Assembly (NCBI GenBank): GCA_903879765.1
Contig: CAIRMS010000072.1
Location: 1 to 10,540 of the forward strand
DNA: 10,540 nucleotides
DNA from: an uncultured Flavobacteriales bacterium
GTDB lineage: Bacteria; Bacteroidota; Bacteroidia; Flavobacteriales_D; Crocinitomicaceae
Direction: 5' to 3'
The notes below the pieces were generated by a model that searched no databases, had not been told where the DNA came from, and saw only the letters and a program-made list of their open reading frames with translations. Made by a program: the position numbers and the translations under genes. This document shows positions 1 to 6,764 of this stretch, one piece after another. Position 1 is the first letter of the stretch, and every line of letters starts with the position of its first letter.

Positions 1-398
1 AAGGCAGGATTCATCATTCTTGATTTGCGGGAAACGGCAGATTTAAACGAACCAACAATGGATGAAATAGAATTCTTGCCAATGTTTTGAAACCTATTGT
101 CACGTAAAATTGCAGGATCGCTCTCTGTTAATTTAGATTTATCAATAACAATGACCCCATGCATATGGTCAGGCATGAAAATAAATTCACGCAAATGAAC
201 ATTCGAAAAATGAGCTTCTATCTCCATCCAACATGCTTTTGCAATTTCACCGATAGGTGATAATTTCATTTTTCGATTTTCGATTTCACCAAAAAAATGT
301 AGACGATCCTTTGTGCATATTGTGATAAAATATGCTCCCTCCTCACGATAATCCCAATTGGGTAAACGGAAATAAACTTTTCTGAATTTTGTGGCCAT
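1..398 (-). CDS. REP-associated tyrosine transposase (IS200/Y1-HUH family), N-terminal part, runs off window
   Basis: Reading back from the ATG at 398 gives 132 open codons to the window edge. The start MATKFRKVYFRLPNWDY followed by GAYFITICTKDRLHFFGEI (about residues 21-39) is the typical opening of Bacteroidota REP-associated transposases. The segment FMPDHMHGVIVI (74-85) carries the HUH metal-binding pair, His78 and His80. RFQNIGKNSISSIVGSFKSAV (about 102-122) is the usual lead-in to the helix bearing the catalytic tyrosine, which would lie beyond the window. Family members cut and join single-stranded DNA at REP-type hairpins and are usually single-copy domesticated genes rather than mobile elements. 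The gene lies 69 bp downstream of argS on the same strand. No REP hairpin is visible in that gap. Family call is firm; activity cannot be judged without the C-terminal half. Confidence 0.88.
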   Translation of the reverse strand, partial: MATKFRKVYFRLPNWDYREEGAYFITICTKDRLHFFGEIENRKMKLSPIGEIAKACWMEIEAHFSNVHLREFIFMPDHMHGVIVIDKSKLTESDPAILRDNRFQNIGKNSISSIVGSFKSAVSRKSRMMNPA

Positions 399-467
399 TT
401 CTAATTTTACTTTAAGTTAAAAAGAAATGGCTAGAGTTCCAATCTATCGAAACCTACAAATGTGAAT

Positions 468-2369
468 TTACATCTTCATCGGTGCCTGAACACCCAACAA
501 AATTAAACTTTGTTGAACCGTACGTCGCACACATTCACTCATCGCTAATCGCAGGTTTTTGTTCGCTGCGTTTTCCTCGGAAAGAATTTTCACTGCTTGA
601 TAAAAATGATTGTAGTTTTTCACTAAATCATAAATATAATTTGCCACAATTGCAGGGGAGAATCCACCTGCTGCTTCATGAATCACCTGTGGGTATTGCG
701 TCAATAATTTGATGATTTCCTTTTCTTCTTGAATTAAATCAGCTGTTTGAATAGAAGCCAGGTCAATTGTTCCAGCGCGTTCCAACAATGTTGAAATTCG
801 TGCGTGCGCATATTGAATAAATGGACCCGTGTTGCCAGTTAAATCAATAGATTCTTCGGGGTTGAACATCATGCGTTTTTTCGGGTCGACTTTTAATAAG
901 TAATACTTCAATCCACCTAAACCAATTTGCTCAAATAACGTGGTGCGTTCTTCTTTGCTTAAAGATTCGATGTGTCCACGTTCTTTGGTCATTTCCTCCG
1001 CTTTTTCAATGACTTCATCCATCAAATCATCCGCATCGACCACTGTTCCTTCACGGGACTTCATTTTACCGGTTGGTAAATCCACCATTCCATAGGACAA
1101 ATGGTAGCAATTTTCCGCCCAAGTATATCCCAATTTTTTTAGGATTAAAAATAAAACTTTGAAGTGATAATCCTGTTCGTTCCCAACGGTGTATACCATT
1201 CCATTAAGGCTTGGGAAATCATGAAAACGGTCAATCGCTGTACCAATGTCTTGCGTCATGTAAACGGCAGTTCCGTCCGATCGCAGAACTAATTTCTCGT
1301 CTAAACCATCAGCGGTTAAATCGATCCAAACGGAACCATCTGCTTTTTGGAAAAATACACCGTCAGCAATTCCTTTTATGACCTGATCTTTTCCTAACAA
1401 ATAGGTTTCAGATTCAAAGTACAATTTATCAAAGTCCACTCCCATTTTCGTGTAGGTGCTTTCGAATCCATCATACACCCATGAATTCATGGTTGTCCAT
1501 AATAAATAAACTTGTGGATCTCGGGCCTCCCATCTCACCAACATTTCTTTTGCGTCTAGCAAAATTCCTGTGTTATTTTTTGCTAATTCCTTGATTTTAT
1601 CGTCAATTCCTTGGCTAGCTTTTTCGTCCTTTCCGACTTTCGCCGTTTGAAAATTGGTGAAAGCAGTTTTAACCTCATCCGAGCAGGAAGAAAAATCACC
1701 ATTTTCCCAAGCAGAAATTAACTCTTTGGCCTCTTTTTGAAGTTGCTTGTCAAATTCAACGTAATATTTCCCAACAAGCTTATCACCTTTTAAGCCAGTA
1801 TTTTGGGGTGTTTCACGCTCTCCTTTGTCATTAAGCGGAGAAAAACGTTCCCACGCCAACATGCTTTTACAAATGTGAATTCCACGGTCATTGATCACCT
1901 GTGTTTTGATGACTTCATGTCCATCCGCTTTTAAAATCTCCGCAACAGAATACCCTAAAAAATTATTTCGAAGGTGCCCAAGGTGCAATGGTTTATTTGT
2001 GTTTGGTGAAGAATATTCTACCATGATGGTAGGTTTCGAACCTTTTGGAGCAAAACCATAAGATGTGGTTTGATACACCTCTTCAAGTTGGGAAAGCCAG
2101 TAGTTTTTGGAAAAAACAATGTTTAGGAATCCATTCACAACGATGCACTTTTCAACTTCAGGAACATGTTGCTCAATGAAATCCCCGATTTTTTGTCCGG
2201 CCTCCAAAGGTGTACAACGTAGCAATTTTACAAAAGGAAAAACAACTAACGTCAAATCACCTTCCACATCTTTTCTTGTGACTTGAAATTGAATCAATTG
2301 TTCCTCTATCTCTTGTCCAAACAAAGTCGTTGCGTGTCCTAGAATCAGCGCTTTTATGTGATTTTCCAT
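468..2369 (-). CDS. argS: Arginyl-tRNA synthetase
   Basis: Class I aminoacyl-tRNA synthetase that charges tRNA-Arg with arginine using ATP in the cytoplasm. The N-terminal additional domain covers roughly residues 1-110. The HIGH-type signature is in SSPNTNKPLHLGH, with HLGH at 129-132, and the KMSKS-type loop is KMKSREG at 435-441, followed by TVVDADDLMDE. DGTAVYMTQDIGTA (365-378) and GNEQDYHFKVL (396-406) are further core motifs. The C-terminal DALR-type anticodon-binding domain starts near FNPEESIDLTGNTGPFIQY (502-520) and ends LGVQAPMKM. The protein is 633 residues against about 577 in E. coli; part of the excess is an insert near residues 219-270. The ATG at 2369 is 2 bp past the arginase stop codon, so the two genes are very probably co-transcribed, with argS second. 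The gene is intact and the identification is firm. Confidence 0.98.
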   Translation of the reverse strand: MENHIKALILGHATTLFGQEIEEQLIQFQVTRKDVEGDLTLVVFPFVKLLRCTPLEAGQKIGDFIEQHVPEVEKCIVVNGFLNIVFSKNYWLSQLEEVYQTTSYGFAPKGSKPTIMVEYSSPNTNKPLHLGHLRNNFLGYSVAEILKADGHEVIKTQVINDRGIHICKSMLAWERFSPLNDKGERETPQNTGLKGDKLVGKYYVEFDKQLQKEAKELISAWENGDFSSCSDEVKTAFTNFQTAKVGKDEKASQGIDDKIKELAKNNTGILLDAKEMLVRWEARDPQVYLLWTTMNSWVYDGFESTYTKMGVDFDKLYFESETYLLGKDQVIKGIADGVFFQKADGSVWIDLTADGLDEKLVLRSDGTAVYMTQDIGTAIDRFHDFPSLNGMVYTVGNEQDYHFKVLFLILKKLGYTWAENCYHLSYGMVDLPTGKMKSREGTVVDADDLMDEVIEKAEEMTKERGHIESLSKEERTTLFEQIGLGGLKYYLLKVDPKKRMMFNPEESIDLTGNTGPFIQYAHARISTLLERAGTIDLASIQTADLIQEEKEIIKLLTQYPQVIHEAAGGFSPAIVANYIYDLVKNYNHFYQAVKILSEENAANKNLRLAMSECVRRTVQQSLILLGVQAPMKM

Positions 2370-2371
2370 TG

Positions 2372-3307
2372 TTATTTTAAACTTTTTACGAGTGAATTGA
2401 TCAATTCAAATGATCGTTCCGCCATTTTATTTTTTTCATTATCCAAACATGGATTCACTTCTACTAGTTCCATGCAGGCCAAATTCGTCAGCTTAGACAT
2501 ACTCGTAAGAATGGTTTTTGCTTCATCAAAAGTGATCCCATTTGGCACAGGAGTTCCAGTACCATACGACGTTTCACTTGGATCCATGGAATCAACATCA
2601 AACGAAACGTAAACGATATCACACGCTTGAAATTTCGCTGAAATTTCATCGATACATGTTTGCAATCCTCGGTCTCTTAATTCCTTCACTGTGTAATTTC
2701 GCAGATTCAATTGTTTCATCGCATGAATTTCTTCCTCTTCAACGTCACGCACACCAATGTAAATGAGATCCGCAGGTTTTAAGGAATGACTTTTCAATTG
2801 ATTCCAATATTGCATGGTGGTCAAATCCAAGTTATTTTTCTGAAGGTCTGACTGATCCACTCCCAAAGCTGTTGCAATAGGCATTCCGTGTATATTTCCA
2901 GAAGGAGTCGTGTATGGCGAGTGAATATCTGCATGGGCATCAATCCAAAGTACACCAAGCCGTTTTCCAGGATAAGCCAATTTCAATCCAGCCATTGTTC
3001 CACCAGCAGATGAATGATCACCAGCAATGATTAATGGAAACATTCCCGAGTCGATAGCTTCTTTTACTTGTTGTTTAATCCCTTCAAATATTTGAAGGAC
3101 ACCATCAATTCGTTTCGCGAATGGAAAGTTCGTTGGTCGGTCCAATAAATCGTTGCGATTTGGCAAGGTATAAACTGGATACTCAGAAAACAAGGTTGAA
3201 TTTTGAGCTCTTGCTGCTGCTCTAACTGCTTCTGGCCCTAATGAAGCGCCACGCGTTCCTGCGCCTAGTTCAGAAGGATTAAAGATAAATTGTAATTGAC
3301 GATTCAT
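2372..3307 (-). CDS. rocF: Arginase (ureohydrolase family)
   Basis: Mn-dependent hydrolase expected to convert L-arginine to ornithine and urea. The protein is 311 residues from the ATG at 3307. All ureohydrolase metal ligands are present: GDHS with His98, DAHAD with Asp123, His125 and Asp127, and SFDVD with Asp237 and Asp239. SGNIHGMP (136-143, His140) and ELVEVNP (Glu283) are arginase-type substrate-site motifs, and GTGTPVPNG (249-257) is also typical. These favour arginase over agmatinase or formimidoylglutamase, although the residue matching rat arginase Asn130 is His129. The start is chosen because GGGAG precedes the ATG by four bases. The upstream in-frame TTG at 3334 forms the end of a promoter -7 box and is unlikely to be translated. 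The gene is followed after 2 bp by argS. Arginase is confident; the gene symbol is by analogy. Confidence 0.92.
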   Translation of the reverse strand: MNRQLQFIFNPSELGAGTRGASLGPEAVRAAARAQNSTLFSEYPVYTLPNRNDLLDRPTNFPFAKRIDGVLQIFEGIKQQVKEAIDSGMFPLIIAGDHSSAGGTMAGLKLAYPGKRLGVLWIDAHADIHSPYTTPSGNIHGMPIATALGVDQSDLQKNNLDLTTMQYWNQLKSHSLKPADLIYIGVRDVEEEEIHAMKQLNLRNYTVKELRDRGLQTCIDEISAKFQACDIVYVSFDVDSMDPSETSYGTGTPVPNGITFDEAKTILTSMSKLTNLACMELVEVNPCLDNEKNKMAERSFELINSLVKSLK

Positions 3308-3311
3308 AAAA

Positions 3312-3316
3312 CTCCC
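3312..3316 (-). promoter_or_regulatory. Ribosome binding site of arginase
   Basis: On the minus strand GGGAG lies four bases before the ATG at 3307. It supports that start over the TTG at 3334, which would add nine residues. Strong Shine-Dalgarno sites are uncommon in this window, so this one is informative. Confidence 0.5.
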
Positions 3317-3331
3317 TTTCTTCGGGCATGA

Positions 3332-3339
3332 CAAATTTA
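3332..3339 (-). promoter_or_regulatory. Putative -7 box of the arginase-argS promoter
   Basis: The minus strand reads TAAATTTG, a perfect match to the Bacteroidota -7 consensus TAnnTTTG. Transcription would begin a few bases downstream, near 3325-3328, leaving a leader of about 20 bases before the ATG at 3307 and keeping the GGGAG site in the transcript. No good -33 TTTG is visible at the usual distance, so this is a candidate resting on one element and its position. Confidence 0.5.
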
Positions 3340-3351
3340 CAACATTCTAAA

Positions 3352-3392
3352 GGAACTATCGAATTGGAACTACTTAACTTCTCGATAATTCC
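3352..3392. repeat. Imperfect inverted repeat between two divergent promoters
   Basis: GGAACTATCGA at 3352-3362 pairs with TCGATAATTCC at 3382-3392, 10 of 11 positions complementary, with 19 bases between the arms. A direct copy of GGAACTA also occurs at 3366-3372. The dyad lies between the -7 boxes of the arginase-argS promoter and of the exported-protein gene, where an operator would be expected. It is outside both predicted transcripts, so an RNA hairpin role is unlikely. It does not resemble an ArgR box. Function is inferred from position only. Confidence 0.4.
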
Positions 3393-3393
3393 C

Positions 3394-3401
3394 TATATTT
3401 G
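3394..3401 (+). promoter_or_regulatory. Putative -7 box for the exported-protein gene
   Basis: TATATTTG is a perfect TAnnTTTG match. Transcription would start near 3406-3408, about 30 bases before the ATG at 3437. No clear -33 TTTG is present at the usual spacing. Confidence 0.45.
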
Positions 3402-3436
3402 TTTCGACACTTAAAGCATTTTAAAGACTTTTTTAC

Positions 3437-3553
3437 ATGATCAAATCCCTCCTGATTTTCATCTTTTTTCTTGGAATATATTTCGTGGGTTTGAGTCAAA
3501 ATCCCAGTCATTTTAATGGGACATTAACCTACAGAATTGAGCGTGTGGCCTAA
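3437..3553 (+). CDS. Signal-peptide fragment of the frameshifted exported protein
   Basis: A 38-codon reading frame beginning MIKSLLIFIFFLGIYFVGLS followed by QNPSHFNG. It has a lysine near the start, a strongly hydrophobic core (residues 5-18) and a plausible cleavage site near Ser20-Gln21, as in many Bacteroidota exported proteins. The ATG lies about 30 bases after a TAnnTTTG box. On its own it would give only a secreted stub; its sense is as the 5' end of the downstream fragment. Confidence 0.6.
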   Translation: MIKSLLIFIFFLGIYFVGLSQNPSHFNGTLTYRIERVA

Positions 3554-3573
3554 AAGATTCTGTTGAAGCTAAA

Positions 3574-4089
3574 ATGATCATTTTTGCGAGAGATTCCCTT
3601 TTGAAAATTGTCAATTTCAATTCTGAATTAGGAAAACAAGAAACAATTAAACATTTAACCCAGCAAAAAAAATACGTATTAATTCAGCTGGAAGAAGGGA
3701 ATTTTGCCATTCAATTTAAAGACGATGAAGCGGATACGAGTGTAAGTTCCTACACCTTTAAAAAACAATTTGGTCATGCAAAGATTGCGGGTTTACGGGG
3801 GAAAAGACTTCACTTCAAACATGAATTAGCAAAAAACGAATTAACAGTTATTTACACTAAACAAATCGCTGCAAAATATTTAGGCGCATATGACAATGCC
3901 CCTGGTTTACTGTTACAGTATTATGTGGTCAATGACCATGGATTATACAAATACACTTTAGAATCCCTTGATGAAAAAATTCCACCTCTTTCCATTTTCA
4001 TGATTCCTCCTGATTATCAAAAAATTAGCCTGAAAGCATTTATAGAAAATTCAGTAAAAACAAGCACTACCATCCCTGGAACTAACTAA
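3574..4089 (+). CDS. Mature-domain fragment of the frameshifted exported protein (hypothetical)
   Basis: A 171-residue frame from ATG 3574. It has no signal peptide of its own, although its composition and ending fit a periplasmic or cell-envelope protein: alternating beta-strand-like segments, KYVLIQLEEGNFAIQFK near residues 33-49, YTKQIAAKYLGAYDNAPGLLLQYYV near 94-118, and a closing IPPDYQKISLKAFIE. This layout, with a strand-rich core, a 'GLLLQY' segment and an ending on a helix after 'IPPDYQ', recalls DUF4412-type or LolA-like secreted proteins. Homologous coding clearly extends upstream of the ATG to 3550, so this ATG is an internal methionine rather than the original start. If translated as it stands, the product would stay in the cytoplasm. 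No enzymatic motif is visible and the function is unknown. Confidence 0.6.
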   Translation: MIIFARDSLLKIVNFNSELGKQETIKHLTQQKKYVLIQLEEGNFAIQFKDDEADTSVSSYTFKKQFGHAKIAGLRGKRLHFKHELAKNELTVIYTKQIAAKYLGAYDNAPGLLLQYYVVNDHGLYKYTLESLDEKIPPLSIFMIPPDYQKISLKAFIENSVKTSTTIPGTN

Positions 4090-4096
4090 CAAAATC

Positions 4097-4169
4097 TTGT
4101 TTATACAATTCCAATAAATTCGGTAGGAATGTGACCTTATCTATTAACTTCGTTGGATATTGTATACAA
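4097..4169. repeat. Paired palindromic motif upstream of ftsK
   Basis: TTGTATACAA at 4160-4169 is a perfect 10-bp palindrome ending five bases before the ftsK ATG. A near copy, TTGTTTATACAA, is at 4097-4108. Looked at together, TTATACAATTCC (4101-4112) and GGATATTGTATA (4155-4166) also form a long-range inverted repeat with a one-base bulge. It may be an operator pair or an mRNA structure over the start. Palindromes of this AT-rich length can arise by chance, so the claim is modest. Confidence 0.3.
4145..4152 (+). promoter_or_regulatory. Weak -7 box candidate for ftsK
   Basis: TAACTTCG matches TAnnTTTG except for a C in place of one T. It would place transcription start near 4157-4160, 15 bases or so before the ATG at 4175 and inside the palindromic motif. 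No -33 element is evident. Low certainty. Confidence 0.25.
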
Positions 4170-4174
4170 AACGA

Positions 4175-6751
4175 ATGGAAGACAACGAATTTACACCAAA
4201 AAGTGCTGCTAGAACTGAGAATTCTACCAGCTCAAATACAAAAAAACAAGAGGGTAAAACAACCAAAGCTAGTAAGGAAAAAACACCTGAAAGATGGAGT
4301 TTTACATCAAAATTTGATACGAAACGAATCAAAGTTATTCTTGGATCAACTTTAACCCTACTTTCGATTTACCTATTTTTAGCTTGTTTATCCTATCTGT
4401 TTACATGGACTGAAGATCAAGATCGAATCTTACAACGATCTTTCATTGACTATATTTTTGATGGAACGGAAGAACCTGTTCAAAATTGGTTAGGTAAATT
4501 CGGCGCTTGGACTTCTCACCTGTTGATTTATCGGTTGTTTGGAGTAACCTCATTTGTCATTTGCTTTTTGATGTTTATTTCTGGAATTCGTATCCTATTC
4601 GATTATACGATTGTTCCCTTAGGAAGAGCATTTACCATTTCAATCGCTTACATGATTTGGGGATCTGTTTTCCTCGGTTTTTTCAGCGAAAACTTGAATT
4701 ACCTTGGTGGGACTTTCGGATTTTATGTGAATGAATGGCTTTTACTCACTTTAGGGAGTTTTGGTGCTTTTGCTTTGAGTTTGGTTTTTCTCTACGTAAT
4801 AACAACGTTGATTTTCAATCCAAACTATGCAAAACTGCTTGATTTCATTTTTAGCCGGGATAAAAACGAAGTGGAAAATGAACAAGTTTATGCTGCAGAC
4901 AATGAAGATACACGTCATTCTTATGAGGATATTTTTGTTGTGAATACGATTAAAGATGAAGAAATAAAAACAGATGTAATTTCTGAAACAGTCGATTTCT
5001 CCAAGGCAGTAGATGAGGATGACGATGTGTTTTATGATGAAAGTGAACTCAGTGTTTCTTCCAAATTTTCTATTCAAGAGGAGGTTGATTCCGATGATGA
5101 TGATTTTGAAATAGAAATTGCCACTGAACCTGAACCAAGTAGTGTTGCTCCGGAAACAGAAGCTCGTCCAATTATGGGATCCAATGCGACTCAGAAATCA
5201 GATGAAGATGACCGAGCAAAGACACTTGTGAAAGAATTTGGAGAATATGATCCAACCAAAGACCTAGAAGGATATGTTTTGCCTCCACTCGACCTTATGA
5301 CGGATTATGGCACAAGTGGTATTTCTGTCAGTAAAGAAGAACTGGAAACGAACAAGGATAAAATTGTTCAAACGCTACAACATTATAAAATTGAAATCGC
5401 CAAAATTAAGGCGACGGTAGGTCCGACAGTAACACTCTATGAAATCGTTCCTGCTCCTGGTGTTCGTATTTCGAAAATTAAAAACTTAGAAGACGATATC
5501 GCATTAAGTCTTTCGGCATTAGGAATTCGTATTATTGCTCCGATTCCTGGAAAAGGAACAATTGGAATTGAAGTGCCTAATTCAAATCCAGAAATGGTGA
5601 GCATGCGTTCATTAATAGCCTCAGATAAATTCCAAAATTTCGACGGAGAACTTCCAATAGTTATGGGTAAAACCATTACCAATGAAACGTTTGTTTTCGA
5701 CCTCACAAAAATGCCTCACCTTTTAGTAGCGGGTGCTACGGGTCAAGGAAAATCAGTTGGACTCAATGCAATTCTTATCTCCATTCTTTACAAAAAACAT
5801 CCAGCGCAGGTTAAATTTGTCTTAGTGGATCCGAAGAAAGTGGAATTAACCCTCTACAACAAAATAGAACGGCATTTCCTAGCAAAATTACCAGGCGAAG
5901 AAGATGCCATCATTACAGATACATCGAAAGTTGTCAATACATTGAATTCACTGTGTATCGAAATGGATGAACGTTATGAATTATTGAAAGATGCAGGAGT
6001 TCGTACCATCAAAGAATACAACGCGAAGTTCATTGCAAGACGCTTAAATCCGGAAAAAGGACACCGTTATTTACCATACATTGTTGTGCTTATTGATGAG
6101 TTCGCGGATCTCATTATGACAGCAGGTAAAGAAGTAGAGCATCCGATTGCCCGTATCGCACAGCTTGCTCGTGCGATTGGGATTCACTTAATTGTCGCAA
6201 CGCAGCGTCCATCCGTGAATGTCATTACCGGTATGATTAAAGCAAACTTCCCTGCACGTATCGCCTTCCGTGTATTATCAAAAATTGACTCGAGAACAAT
6301 TCTTGATGCTTCAGGCGCGGATCAATTAATTGGTCGTGGAGATATGCTGATTTCAACAGGTTCTGACATCAAACGCTTGCAGTGTGGATTCGTTGATACT
6401 CCTGAAGTAGAAGAGATTTGTAGCTTTATTGGCGATCAACGTGCGTATCCAGAAGCACTTATTTTACCTGAATATACCCCAGAAGGCGGAGAGTCTAGTG
6501 GTAGCATTGATATGAATGAGATAGATCCAATGTTTGTTGACTCCGCAAGAATCGTTGTAATCAATCAGCAAGGCTCTGCAAGTTTACTTCAACGTAAACT
6601 AAAGTTAGGATATAACCGCGCCGGAAGAATTGTAGATCAATTGGAAGGAATGGGAATTATTGGTTCATTCCAAGGAAGTAAGGCAAGGGAAGTATTGTTC
6701 GGAGACATTGAGAGTTTGGATGAATTCCTTCGCTCAAGAGGATTGATTTAA
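4175..6751 (+). CDS. ftsK: DNA translocase FtsK
   Basis: Membrane-anchored, ATP-driven DNA pump at the division septum that moves chromosome ends apart and promotes dimer resolution. The 858-residue protein has a basic N-terminus (1-50), about four membrane helices (near 52-77, 120-143, 152-170 and 187-213), then an acidic Asp/Glu-rich linker (about 228-350) much shorter than that of E. coli FtsK. The alpha/beta motor follows: Walker A AGATGQGKSVG at 519-529 (Lys526) and Walker B VVLIDEF at 637-643 (Asp641, Glu642), with HLIVATQRPSVNVITG at 671-686. The C-terminal gamma winged helix (about 785-858) includes LLQRKLKLGYNRAGRIVDQLE and is the DNA-reading domain for orientation sequences. ATG 4175 is preferred; the in-frame TTG at 4160 lies within a palindrome and adds only five residues. 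The gene is intact and converges with the patatin gene, 13 bp away. Confidence 0.97.
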   Translation: MEDNEFTPKSAARTENSTSSNTKKQEGKTTKASKEKTPERWSFTSKFDTKRIKVILGSTLTLLSIYLFLACLSYLFTWTEDQDRILQRSFIDYIFDGTEEPVQNWLGKFGAWTSHLLIYRLFGVTSFVICFLMFISGIRILFDYTIVPLGRAFTISIAYMIWGSVFLGFFSENLNYLGGTFGFYVNEWLLLTLGSFGAFALSLVFLYVITTLIFNPNYAKLLDFIFSRDKNEVENEQVYAADNEDTRHSYEDIFVVNTIKDEEIKTDVISETVDFSKAVDEDDDVFYDESELSVSSKFSIQEEVDSDDDDFEIEIATEPEPSSVAPETEARPIMGSNATQKSDEDDRAKTLVKEFGEYDPTKDLEGYVLPPLDLMTDYGTSGISVSKEELETNKDKIVQTLQHYKIEIAKIKATVGPTVTLYEIVPAPGVRISKIKNLEDDIALSLSALGIRIIAPIPGKGTIGIEVPNSNPEMVSMRSLIASDKFQNFDGELPIVMGKTITNETFVFDLTKMPHLLVAGATGQGKSVGLNAILISILYKKHPAQVKFVLVDPKKVELTLYNKIERHFLAKLPGEEDAIITDTSKVVNTLNSLCIEMDERYELLKDAGVRTIKEYNAKFIARRLNPEKGHRYLPYIVVLIDEFADLIMTAGKEVEHPIARIAQLARAIGIHLIVATQRPSVNVITGMIKANFPARIAFRVLSKIDSRTILDASGADQLIGRGDMLISTGSDIKRLQCGFVDTPEVEEICSFIGDQRAYPEALILPEYTPEGGESSGSIDMNEIDPMFVDSARIVVINQQGSASLLQRKLKLGYNRAGRIVDQLEGMGIIGSFQGSKAREVLFGDIESLDEFLRSRGLI

Positions 6752-6764
6752 TTCATCCGCTTCT

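Larger units (their letters stand above)
3437..4089 (+). pseudogene. Small exported protein gene broken by a frameshift (locus as a whole)
   Basis: The ATG at 3437 opens a reading frame encoding a signal peptide and the first residues of a mature protein (NGTLTYRIERV), but it stops at TAA 3551-3553. The rest of the protein is in the frame one base back: from 3550 it reads LKDSVEAK into MIIFARDSLLKIV and continues to the stop at 4087-4089. The second frame is itself closed by TGA at 3538-3540, so the lesion must lie within about 3541-3550. One extra G in the GG at 3547-3548, or one extra C in the CC at 3549-3550, would restore a protein of about 217 residues. No classic slippery heptamer is present. 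It is either a recent pseudogene or a base-call error. The restored protein resembles small secreted Bacteroidota proteins of the DUF4412/LolA-like type; that family suggestion is weak. Confidence 0.75.

Noticed and set aside
399..467. REP hairpin or terminator between argS and the transposase gene
   Set aside because: No inverted repeat with a meaningful stem or T tract could be found in these 69 bases.
3308..3334. TTG start at 3334 giving a 320-residue arginase
   Set aside because: The TTG is the end of the TAAATTTG box, and a GGGAG site precedes the ATG at 3307, where family homology begins.
3541..3556. Programmed -1 ribosomal frameshift in the exported-protein gene
   Set aside because: No X-XXY-YYZ slippery heptamer precedes the stop, and slipping from GCC to GGC pairs poorly; mutation or sequencing error is simpler.
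4160..4174. TTG start at 4160 for FtsK
   Set aside because: It lies inside a palindrome and adds only five residues; ATG 4175 is the natural start.
4751..5077. Minus-strand 108-residue open frame inside ftsK
   Set aside because: It is antisense to the FtsK membrane and acidic-linker coding region and shows no family features.
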